Source of the DNA: Sequoia sempervirens
Taxonomy: Eukaryota; Streptophyta; Pinopsida; Cupressales; Cupressaceae
Length of the DNA: 64,000 nucleotides
Assembly: GCA_007258455.2 (NCBI GenBank)
Contig: VDFB02254978.1
Location: 124,001 to 188,000, forward strand
Reading direction: 5' to 3'
Each line of letters starts with the position of its first letter. Position 1 is the stretch's first letter. The notes beneath the pieces are model-generated. The model did no database searches, had not been told where the DNA came from, and was given only the letters and a program-made list of their open reading frames with translations. Shown here one piece after another: positions 13,170 through 22,831 of the stretch. The translations under genes and the position numbers were made by a program.

Positions 13170-13850
13170 GTGTAGGAAATATAAAGCATATAATCTATAC
13201 ACTCTAAAGTATGACAAAACTTTGGAATTTCACCCGATTATACCCTATTCCAAAGCTCCCATTTTGGCAGAAATTGGATTCCAAAGCCTTTTCAACAAAT
13301 CCATTTTGTTAATATCCTGCAATCAGGTGTTCGATGAGAACACACTTCTTTGAGGCACTCCGTCAAACAGTTCACGTGCCTTGTCTATGCTTTCACATTT
13401 TGCATATCCTGCAATCATGGCCTTCTGTCAAACAGTTCAGTTCACGTGCCTTGTCCATTCTTAAAATATTTGTAGGGCAGTTGCAGCTACAAGATCTGAC
13501 AAAATCCCCCTATCGCTTATACTGTGATGGATGTTCATACCCTGTTCCAGAGCTCCCATTTTCGCATAGGCTGGGAGGATGCTGGCAGAGGTTGCGGAGT
13601 CTGGCGTTACACCTGCCTATCGCATTTGGTTGAACATTACAAAATCATTTTTAACAAACGTATTTTGTGCATATCCTGCAATCATAGTATTCCATGAAAC
13701 CACATTTCTTTGAGGCATTCAGTCAAACAGTTCTCGTACCTTGTCTATGCTTCCACATTTTGCATACATGTATACCAGAGCATTTCCATGTGTAATATCT
13801 GACCATAATCGGGCTGGGCTGGTCTGTGAAAATAGCTCAGCAGCAAGGTA
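13170..13850 (-). pseudogene. PPR gene fragments, antisense (copy A)
   Basis: On the minus strand several pieces read as plant PLS-type pentatricopeptide repeats. The clearest is VYMYAKCGSIDKVRELFD then MPQRNVVSWNTMIAGYAQN (about 13790 down to 13670). Others read PDSATSASILPAYAKMGALEQG (about 13605-13540) and GSIDKARELF-like (about 13400-13350). PPR proteins of this type bind organelle RNA. This copy cannot encode one: stops, frame changes and local repetition of the CACGTGCCTTGTC block chop it up. It directly abuts a MULE terminal inverted repeat (13851-14070), so it is best read as gene sequence carried by a transposon. Confidence 0.85.
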
Positions 13851-14070
13851 TTCCATGACAAGTGCGAGGCAGACAGGAATGGTTTTCGCCATACGCTTTG
13901 TTTTATGCCATCACATCCACCGAACTACGCGGGAACAATATTTTAATTCCACCCGTAACGGTAACTAACCATTTGAACGGGAATGGACGGAACGGATTTC
14001 GGAGGAAGGAATGGGCCCACACCATCCACCTAAGCAGTCAAAGCTTAGTGTGTGATGGTTAAGCCCAGCC
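13851..14070 (+). mobile_element. Right end of an older MULE (copy A)
   Basis: The last about 65 bases closely match the right end of the MULE in copy B: GGGCCCAC, then CTAAGCAGTCAAAGCTT, GTGTGTGA, and TTAAGCC(C/G)(A/G)GCC at the tip. Further in, TACGCGGGAA is also shared. The tip is at 14070. The next nine bases, ATGCTGGTG, would be the target duplication, but no matching left copy was found. The left end is missing or has decayed. Present in both copies, so it is older than the duplication. Confidence 0.72.
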
Positions 14071-14645
14071 ATGCTGGTGCCCAGATTCTAAGGCTCTTTT
14101 CGAAGAACTCGAATGAGATGGTTGCAATGATAGAGAAAATCGTTGGGCCTGATTGTTGGGCCGGGGGTCCCTTAAAGGATGCAAACGTATATGGCTCGTT
14201 TTTGACTAACCTGATCCAAGGTTCGAGTTTCAAAGAGCTTGCCAAAGTATATGTGGTGGCTCTGCTGAAAGACAAGGATGTTCCGAGGGCACTGCAGGTG
14301 ATTGAAAACATCGATACCATGCCTAAAGGGGGGCGGGTGGCAGGCCTATCTGATGCTAATGCGGCCAAGAGAAAAAAGAAGATATTTTTGAGGCCCTTTC
14401 TCTATACAAAGACGAGATTTGCATGAGTAATATGGAGACATTTTTCTTCTTCCTACGCAACCATGCTGATTTGTTGGGATCTACTCTGTCTGTTCGGGCC
14501 GCTGAGTTGGCCAAGGGGATTTGTTCCTTGAAATCCCTAAAATCATGAATGTTTTATCACGGTCCAATATGTAATTCTGAAATTTTGATATTAATACACA
14601 GGGGCTACCCTCACTTGTAGCACTTATTTACCCCAAAAAAAAAAA
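14071..14645 (+). mobile_element. LINE-like 3' end with poly(A) (copy A)
   Basis: A coding-like stretch (AQILRLFSKNSNEM..., with a frame change near 14380, ending LAKGICSLKSLKS-stop near 14548) is followed by GATATTAATACACAGGGGCT and an A-rich run from about 14635. This layout matches the tail of the minus-strand LINE at 27684, which also has GATATTAATA then an A-run. It could be the 3' tail of the LINE at 7582, separated from it by the older MULE. The encoded segment itself is not a domain I recognise. Confidence 0.55.
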
Positions 14646-15200
14646 TAAAAAAATTATAACTAATATTTAGGAGAAGGAATATAATTTTAGACTTTCTTAT
14701 TTTTAGAAGGATTTCAAATAGAAGTTACAAGATAAATTAGAATAAATATAAAACAATTCAATTATAAACAATTTATAAGATTTTTTAATAATATAATCAA
14801 ATTTTACTATATTTTAGTATGTCAATAATTATTTTCATATATGTTTACTTCAATATCTTAAATTATATTCTATAATCTATCATATAAATAATTTTATAGA
14901 CTAATACACAAACACACAAATATTATAAATACTAACCAATGGATAACAAATATGCACCAAACCATATTTACAATTATATATAAGAACACCCAACACACAT
15001 AACTAATAATTTAAAAAACAAAACAAATATTTAAACCAACAATACTAAAAATGACTTAAAATTAAGTGCATAGATTCACAATTGAAAGAACAGATAAGAA
15101 ATACTGTCAAATGTAAATCATGAAGTTTCATTCCATATCTTAAACATACAAACTTATAGATTTTCTTCCTTCCTCCTTTACCTATCTCTTTTGTAGAAGT
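14646..15200. other. AT-rich interval, nothing recognised (copy A)
   Basis: Mostly A and T with short homopolymers. No reading frame, repeat family or RNA gene could be supported. Copy B 57541-58096 is the same. Confidence 0.7.
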
Positions 15201-15346
15201 TCAACTTTCAAAGAGTGCCCAAACTAACAGGGATGATGATGGAAGGCATTTCTTTCTATTCATCAACAGTATCTTCAAAACTACTGTCAAACATTAAAGC
15301 AGTCTTCACTATCATATTCTTTGGAAGAATCCTCACATGGATTACC

Positions 15347-15692
15347 TTAACTGTCACAAATTTTATGATAGTAATTGTCAATGTCTGTATCACTATCTTC
15401 TTCATCATCCTCTGCAGTTGCATAATTTTCTTTTTCTTTCATTCTCCTCCTCCTCCTCCTCAGAATAGTCATCATCACTGTTGCAAACATAATAATAATA
15501 TGCAGGGTCCTGATACTCATCTTTTTCATATTCTTTCAAAACCTGCTTAATAAATTCATCACTTAATCTTTCTTCTTCTTCTTCACTACTGTCCTCTTCA
15601 ATTTCATCCTCCTCTAAGCTTCCAATATTGTATGGAAATCCTTTGATGAAGGTCATATGGCACTCATGATCCCACCCAAATTTCTCAGCCTC
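15347..15692 (-). pseudogene. Acidic-protein exon, frameshifted in copy A
   Basis: On the minus strand a possible splice acceptor (TATTGTAG) at 15693 opens into EAEKFGWDHECHMTFIKGF, then a strongly acidic, tyrosine-rich tail (EEDSSEEEEERLSDEF, DEYQDPAYYYYVC, SEEEEEENE). In copy B the frame runs on to a stop at 58243. Here a 10-bp insertion (about 15431-15440, TTTTTCTTTC on the plus strand) shifts the frame. The charge pattern and clean splice site suggest a former or real host exon. I do not recognise the family. Which copy is ancestral is unknown. Confidence 0.5.
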
Positions 15693-15852
15693 CTACAATA
15701 ATTGGAAACAAAGCAATACCGATCAGTCCTATTCCTTTGAATTGAGAGACCAATAACTATTTCTGATGTGGATGAAAGATTATTGAAGATGGATGTAACT
15801 TACATTGGAACACATCAACATGAGAACACACATTATAAAGTACAGATTGCAA

Positions 15853-15990
15853 CTTACATTGGAAATTTGAGTTGGTTTTCTTTGCAGTTCGATATTGTGT
15901 TTCCATTTCTTCTTCAATGGTGGCGAGGTCGCAAGGATTCATAGCTTTTAATTCAGCAAAGAATGGCCTGTTTGTTTGGCAGTGGCTCTT
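15853..15990 (-). CDS. Possible upstream exon of the acidic-protein gene (copy A)
   Basis: The minus strand reads PFFAELKAMNPCDLATIEEE and on to KKTNSNFQ between a possible acceptor (AAACAG) and a good donor (CAAT/GTAAGT). A second identical donor context lies about 60 bp downstream. Joining this exon directly to the next one (from 15692) would create a TGA, so either an exon between them is missed or the two are unrelated. It is intact in both copies (B: 58739-58876). Function unknown. Confidence 0.3.
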
Positions 15991-18420
15991 TCACATACCA
16001 TGTTGGGTAAGGTTGAGACAGATGATGAAAAAGTTTGTTTTGTTTTATTGTGGATTAACTTTATGGTTTGCCTTTTATGAGGACAATAGTACACCGATTT
16101 TCTGCTGTGGTAATGCACCGCTTTATATCCATCGAAATTTGAAGGGCTCATCAGCTTCCTCTACGTCACAAGATGAATCACAGAAATTGAAGATGAAGAG
16201 ACCAGGTGGCCATATTCACATTACTTCATTCTTTATTTAAATTTGGAATCTAATTAATAGAGGTATGTCCAATTACTTTTCAGTTGTTGTTTAATTGGTT
16301 GCGAATAAATGGTGAAGATGATGGTATGTTTCTCCAATCAATGTTCAAAATCTTGAAGCATGATTGGAACAGGTTCAAATTATGGGTGACTTTCATAGAT
16401 AGGATCTCCCTTTTTGTGATTGTTTTAGAGAATGATACCTTGTGATTTAAATATGCTTACTGATCATATTATAATCTCCCTATTTAAAAAATAAAGATAT
16501 CTATATTTATGTAGTCTAATTATATTTATAAAAAATCTTAAACAAATAAGAAATTGACTTAAAGATTAGAGTATGTTTTTTTAATTGAATAAATTAGATT
16601 ATAGTCAAATAAATAAATTAAATTATGTTAATATCTTATTGTTTTTTAGCCCAAATATTATGAGCTTGTTCAAAAAAAGGGGTATATATTTGTGAAAGAA
16701 TTTATTTTTTCTAAGATGTTATTTAGGTTAATGAAATAATATTAATAATAAATATATAATTAATTTTAATATTAAGTTAGACGAATATTAGAATAATAAA
16801 TATTAATTAAAAATTATATGAAAATGAAGAATATATTTAGTTTTTGGAATGATGGTGAAGATTAAGTTTGACGTAAGAGAACTCAATTGTTTAGATATAC
16901 AAAAATAAGTGTATCTAATTTGTCAATTATTTGGAATTATGTATATGGACTTCAGATTTTCTATGAATTGATTTTATTGTTCTAGGTCAATCTTACATCA
17001 CTCAAATATGATCTTTCAGACATAACCCTAATCTAGCATAGTGCAAATTATGATATGATTTGTTCTAATTCCTACTTTCTACTAACACATGAGGATTGAC
17101 GATATTTAGAAATATCTTGGGAAGATTGTTGAATTGTGAGAATTCATGTTGTCCTTGGTCAACCCCCTTGAATGGTTGGATTTACAATCTTAGCAAGTGT
17201 CGGAAAAAACAAGAAAATGTCTAAGTGATCTAGGATACAAATACTAATGCATGTATTATTATTTTTAATGAACCAAGTCAAAATGCTCCTAATAAATCCT
17301 CTTTGATGTTATAGGATCTCAAATGATAATACAATGGTGAATTAATGCTCCAATAAATGTCTTTAAATACCAAAATATAATGAATTAATGCACAAATGTG
17401 TACCAATTCAACTCCTAATAACTATGATGAAAGGGTGGAGCTTGGTTTTTTAATTTTAAATTTTTAAATTTGGCTAAATCTACATTGTGTTGGATCACTC
17501 TTACTTGCCACATAAATGACTCAGGATGGGGAAACACAAGATATTGTGGTAGGGACTAGATTCATGAAAATTTAGGCTAACGATGAGGTACATGCATAAT
17601 TGCATATATATGGTTGGGATATGGTCAAATGCATAGAAACATGCAAAAGTAAGAGTAATCGAGGATGCATAATAATTGGGGAAGGAGCCAATCTTAGCAC
17701 AAAACTATGTCACATGTCACTATGTAATTTTATCAAGAAAACCTCTCAAAATGGGTCCAAGACTAATTGGGAATTGACATGGGCATACAAAGTTCATCAT
17801 TACAATACTTTGTAGTGATTTTCTAGTTCTTTATTCCAATATTTTTACCTTCATTAAATTATTATTTTTTAATATTTATTGTTATGATATATATGTATGT
17901 GTACGTACATGCATACATATACATACATATATGTAGGGTCTAAATTTAGGGGTGTCATTGGATAAGAAAGAGTATAGCACATTAGTTCATAATGACTATT
18001 TAATATTAATATATATCTCTAGGTATTAGGGATAAAGAGAGTAATTATATTAATATTTTTCTTAGGTATTGAAGGTAAGAAATGCAAATTGTTAGGGTTG
18101 GGTCTAACAAATATGAAGTTGGGTGTATATGTATATATGTGTATGCATGTATATATAGTACACAAACATATAAATGCATATAAATATGCATGCAAATATA
18201 CATGTATGCATACACACACATATTTGCTTTGGCTTTTATGAGGCTAACGGAATTGGTTATGTTCTTCATGTAGGGATTGCACACATCTTGTTTAGTCCTA
18301 AGTAAATGAAATGATGAAGGTGTTTGTACACCATAAAAAGAAAGATTTGACTTATGTACACATTGTAGGAAAATATAGAAGGTAAATAGTAAATGACTCT
18401 CCTTGTGAACTTCCACAAAG
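15991..18420. other. AT-rich interval, no gene supported (copy A)
   Basis: Short frames here (for example 17600-17815 on the plus strand) show no domain. Near 16550-16830 the DNA is almost pure A and T. Interrupted TACATA/TATGTA microsatellites lie at about 17885-17935 and 18120-18220. Copy B matches closely (58877-61310). Confidence 0.6.
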
Positions 18421-18429
18421 AGCTTTCAT

Positions 18430-18850
18430 TATATATATATGAGGTTAATAGATACTCTATTTATAAGGTTGTAACACACACACACACACGTTACAACTAT
18501 ATATATATATGTTACAACCTTATTATATATATATATATATTATATAAGGTTGTAACATGTATATATATATATTATATAGTTGTAACATGTGTGTGTATAT
18601 ATATCTATTAACATAACATATATATATATATTATAAGGTTGTAACATGTATATATATATTATATAATTGTAACATATATATATATACATGTTACAACCTT
18701 ATTATATATATAATAAGGAACTTGTAACATGTATGGATGTGTATATACATATATATTATAAGGTTGTAACATATACGTGTGTATATATATCTATTAACCT
18801 CATATATATATAAGGTTAATAGATACTCTATTTATAAGGTCGTAACATGT
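18430..18850. repeat. AT-dinucleotide and inverted-motif array (copy A)
   Basis: TA/GT microsatellite blocks alternate with AAGGTTGTAACAT and its inverse TGTTACAACCTTA, each present several times, so many hairpins are possible. The array is bounded by direct repeats of TTAATAGATACTCTATTTAT (near 18446 and 18816), with an inverted piece (ATCTATTAAC) near 18789. This looks like a nested or repeatedly rearranged miniature element. It differs in length in copy B. Confidence 0.8.
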
Positions 18851-20083
18851 TAACTCTAAATAAGATTTTTTTAATTTTTATGGGTAGACATGAGATAGGT
18901 GTACAATTATATTTCTAGTTTCTTGCAATTTATCCTATGCCACATGTATTTTTTATTTTCTTGATCTAGACATGTAAAGGAACTCAAAAATAAACAAATA
19001 TCTACATCAAATATTTTTTACAAATTAAGGTGGGAAAAGCGTCCCATTCCCATAGTTCATAGAAACAACTTCAAAACGAGTTTAATATAACAACATCAAA
19101 AGGCTTCACCAACACACCCAAACTTAGAGCAAAAAGAAAGCCACAAAAAAAAACCTAAAGGGCTAAGAAGCAACCACATAAGTAGTCTTTGTGGAGGCTC
19201 ATTAGAGCATTCCACTCATTAGCTAGAAAGTTCACCTTCTCATTCCACACTTCTAGATCTTCTTCCTCATTGTCCTTCTTAGCAACCATGATATTTTTTA
19301 GCTTCTTTTTATCTTTGTGTCTCTTTTCTTCCATATTTCTCTTCCTAAAAAATTTCCATTGTCGTATTCAAACACTACATCATTTCCTTTGTTATAGTCA
19401 AACCCTAGCCACCATGTCCTCCAACTACATAATTATTTTGTCCAATTTTTTTTTTTTAAAGTATTAGTTTCTTATTTGGTGTTGGAATTTTTTCATTATT
19501 TTTGTTACCCCTTGTCCTCTGAATTTGTGTGTTCTCCCTCTACTAATCACTACTCCCTTTCATGTCCCTCTATTGTTCATTATTCACCATTTGATAAGGT
19601 TTTGAAAGAGGTTTAGATTCAAGAACCAATAAGACCTAGTCATCCCTTACTATCCTCTTGGCAGATACTTTTGGCTGAGTTGGAATTATTTCCTAAAGGA
19701 AAAATGGTACCAAAAATATTATAAGTAGGTTCAGTATCCTTTGGGTCACTACCTTTCCCCAATTCAAAGAGCACCTCTTGGATGCTTATGTCCTTGTTAA
19801 TTTTAAATTTTATTTTTTTACTATCACTTTCTTGCATGTTGATAGCCACCAAGTGAATAGACCTTCTTTTGTGTTTCTCCTCATTGCTTTCCTTATTTCT
19901 AGTCTTGTACCTACATCACATAGTCTTTGATTAGAGGTAAAAAATGGGTTTTGAAGGGGCCCAAAACCCTTTACAAAAAAGAGTAGCTGAAACTAAAGAA
20001 AACTACATAAAGTATATATCATCCCATACACAACACAGTATTAGCGAGACAACAACCAAAAAGGAGGAACACAAACAAAAAAA
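18851..20083. other. Interval without a supported gene (copy A)
   Basis: Frames at 19189-19467 (plus) and 19640-19852 (minus) are conserved in B but low in complexity and match nothing I know. A T-run is at about 19446-19457. The 19640-19852 frame lies on the same strand as, and downstream of, the ORF ending at 20084, so it may be a 3' remnant of the same element. Confidence 0.5.
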
Positions 20084-21964
20084 CTACATATTCTTCAGGA
20101 TATCAACAGCCTCCACATCGCTCGCCACAACCTTCTGACCATCATCTAAGACATCAAACAGTTCTTTAACAGGAGCCCCAGCCTGAACCTTGGTCTTGTT
20201 TGGCGTTCTAGCCCCAGGCCCACCCACATTCACCTCACTAATCAAAACATTATTCTTATCAACACCCTTATCAACATAAACCTCTTCCTCCATCAACTTA
20301 GCACCAGCACCGGTCTCTTCAACATGAACAATCTCCTTGTGTCTCTTGGCACTATCGAAAGGAGAGGTAATACCAATAGACTCAAAATTAACCACAGATT
20401 TAGTCCCCTCCCCACCCTTCTCCATGTTAGCACAAATCCTCTCTAATTGATCCTCCAGGGTGAGAATTCTTTCTTCAAGATTCTGCTTCATCTTAAGCGT
20501 TTCATACGCCACAATTTTCAAAGAGTCAAACAGTTCATCAATCTGGTTCTGAACTGAAGACTCACCAACTTTACTCATCACACCCCGAACTTTAACATTG
20601 GTCATGTTAAGTTCATGGAACACCCATTTAAACAATTTGAATAAAACAATGGAACCCTCTCTAGCAGTTCCCAAAACATCAGAAATGTCTTCCCTATCAA
20701 AGTTGAAATCACCCTTACCCACAACATCATCCTCTTGAGAGGAGCTTACCTTATCCTGACTAGTAGAGACGTCCTTACCCTTCCTAGCAGCAACTAACAT
20801 TTTGATTTTTCGAATGGAGTTAGCAATCTGCTCAACCACAACCTTCCTTTTCTTTTGTAAATCTAGGTCCACAACCGAGGAATCCACAACACCCTATCTG
20901 CCCACCATCTTGAGGGGAGATTCAACTTGCATCTCAAGCAATTGGCTCGCAGACCTTACAACCAATTTCTTGTTACTTCCCACCACTAGCTTCTTCTTAT
21001 GCTTTGTCCCCAAAACAGGGGGCGGCGAAGACGCCTCACCAGCCAATTCATTCCTCTCCTTCAAGCATTTACTCAACATTTCAACAACCAACTCCTCACT
21101 GTAGGTCTCATAACCCTTATTAGGGCTCAACGCCCCTTTCTTAGACTTACCCAAATCAGGGGGTTGTGGGACCATCTCTAAGGAAGCTAGTGAATCTGGG
21201 ACATAATCCACATCCTCCTCAGACTCTGACTCCTCTTCCAAGACAAGTTTCCTCTTCTTCCCTTTCTTGCTAACCGACTCCTCTTTAGAAACCGTTTCAT
21301 ACTCCACCGCCGGCTTCTATTGCTTACCCTTAGGGGTTGCAATTGACTTAGACACCTCAAAGACTTTAGCATAATCAGATATTAAAAGAATGAGCCCCAC
21401 ATGCATAACTAGATTTTTGGGGTTTCCTTTATGGTCCTTGAGACCAGAATCCAATGACACCAAGAGATAATAGGGAAAATAAATCCTCTTTTTATGGAAA
21501 AAATAATTGAGCATAACAAAAAGGTAAGAATTTACTGTAGAGAAGCATCCTTCGAGGCTGATATATTGCATGAGTTCCTCGACCACATCCCCCCACAATG
21601 CCTTGAGTGAGCTCCTCTGGTAACCACCACTCTTCGCCGTCTTAAGGTCTCGAGCTTCATCCCCTTTAATAAAAATTTGCATGGTTTCCTACGATTCCTT
21701 CTTGTCTCTGGAAACTTTCTTACCATCTGTAGACAACCCAGTGATATTGGCTATAAAATCCTCATTCACATCAAACTTCGTTCCACCCAACTTCAAAACC
21801 TTGTTGTTCCATGCTTTTGCAAATAATGTCGTTGTTTGCGGGTTGTTACCATGCAACCTTTCGAGGTACGAAGTCAACCCACCTTTCTCTAAAACCCTCC
21901 ACACCTTCGGCTTCTTTTTGACATCGCAAGAGAAAGGGTTCGTGCGGTTCCTATCACTTCCCAT
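20084..21964 (-). pseudogene. Transposon-type ORF with three in-frame amber stops (copy A)
   Basis: One continuous minus-strand frame runs from an ATG at 21964 (MGSDRNRTNPFSC; frame open upstream to 22171) to a stop at 20084, about 626 codons. It is interrupted by TAG at 21689-21691, 21317-21319 and 20894-20896. The N-terminal third (LTSYLERLHGNN, FDVNEDFIANITGL, then ISLEGCFSTVNSY, FFHKKRIYFPYYL) resembles the family annotated as putative plant transposon protein, found beside plant retroelements. The middle is acidic and lysine-rich (EEESESEEDVDYV). The C-terminal part has a short coiled-coil-like stretch (LEERILTLEDQLERI). Apart from the stops the frame is intact. The family call is from memory of its motifs. 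Confidence 0.65.
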
Positions 21965-22249
21965 GGCAATAGAAATTGCAGAGCCGAGAAGTTTGAGAAC
22001 TTTAAAGGCAATGAGGAGAAACCTCAAGAAGGAGATACAAAGAATGCCCACAATCCGTGTGACAATGAAATTATGGTAGGATAAAATAATGAGCCTAGAG
22101 TTCCGTTCCATACAGATATCAACCAAGGTACAATCAACTCGATCCATATCTAGCTTATCATCCCTCCACATAATAACCTACCATGTAAAGATAGTCATGC
22201 ACGCCTCGAGCCTTAAAAAATCATCATCCAATTTAAATTTGGCAATCAT

Positions 22250-22570
22250 GATTAATACTTTCAATTGCCTCCATAGGGAGGGGGTCGTTCAGACCCCATT
22301 CCCTAAAACCCCTTACTCCTAGATTAGCGAAAACATCAGCTAACCGTTTCCTTCTCTCAAAATATGAGAAATATAATACTCATCAAAGGATTAAAGAATT
22401 TCAATAGCATCCGTAATCAAAGATTCAATAGTCCATGCAAGGGCAACACAATTCTTTAGATTACTAATAATATTGAGAGAATCCCCCTAAAGCCATACTT
22501 TCTTGTAACCTTTTACTTGTGCCAACTTAAGACCATGATAGGTTGCAATCTACATCACATAGTTACTCCT
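22250..22570 (-). pseudogene. LINE RNase H remnant, minus strand
   Basis: The minus strand reads a GDSLNII motif (near 22480) and ISHILREGN...LADVFANLGVRGF (about 22370-22300), the second and last catalytic regions of the RNase H domain of plant LINEs. Stops and a frame change between them inactivate it. It lies on the same strand as, and just upstream of, the transposon-type ORF. Nothing recognisable follows to the N gap. Confidence 0.7.
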
Positions 22571-22731
22571 AAATTTTTTGAATAATTTTTCATTAGGGAT
22601 AATGTTAAAAATATTATAGTATAAAATTAATGTATTTTACTCTCATAATTTCCTATCAAAATTTTATCAAGACTTGATTTGGAGTTGGGTGTGATAGTGG
22701 TGGAACTAGATATTTAATGTTAAGTTGAATA

Positions 22732-22831
22732 NNNNNNNNNNNNNNNNNNNNNNNNNNNNNNNNNNNNNNNNNNNNNNNNNNNNNNNNNNNNNNNNNNNNN
22801 NNNNNNNNNNNNNNNNNNNNNNNNNNNNNNN
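22732..22831. other. Assembly gap (100 N)
   Basis: Exactly 100 undetermined bases, a conventional placeholder length for a scaffold join of unknown size. The two sides need not be truly adjacent. This matters for interpreting the duplication, because each side carries one copy. Confidence 0.99.

Larger units (their letters stand above)
1..21065 (+). repeat. Segmental duplication, copy A
   Basis: This block is repeated in the same orientation at 33527-64000. The coordinate offset is +33526 at the start. It steps to +34576 after the solo LTR in B, to about +34441 after the 135-bp tandem duplication in A, to +42894 after the MULE in B, and to +42935 after repeat-length changes near 18.5 kb. By eye the copies are about 99% identical. 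Copy A may continue to 22731, but the matching part of B lies beyond the window. A lacks both large insertions found in B, so it shows the empty sites. Confidence 0.97.

Noticed and set aside
13577..13590. ATGCTGG near 13577 as the left target duplication of the older MULE
   Set aside because: It lies inside PPR sequence, matches only seven bases, and has no inverted-repeat end beside it.
13334..14062. Plus-strand ORFs across the PPR region
   Set aside because: The minus strand reads clear PPR motifs; the plus-strand frames are shadows.
14045..14368. 107-codon minus-strand ORF opposite the LINE-like tail
   Set aside because: Shadow of the plus-strand frame at 14052-14426; it crosses the MULE boundary at 14070.
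15872..16240. 122-codon plus-strand ORF
   Set aside because: Kept in both copies, but no domain; it overlaps the possible minus-strand exon. Conservation is explained by recent duplication.
17600..17815. 71-codon plus-strand ORF
   Set aside because: No recognisable motif, AT-rich surroundings; identical in B only because of the duplication.
18430..18850. CRISPR-like array
   Set aside because: Repeats are inverted, uneven and separated by microsatellites; no regular spacers, and the DNA is eukaryotic.
20894..20896. Programmed readthrough of the amber codons
   Set aside because: No readthrough context could be shown; deamination of CAG in silenced repeats is simpler. Left open as a test in findings.
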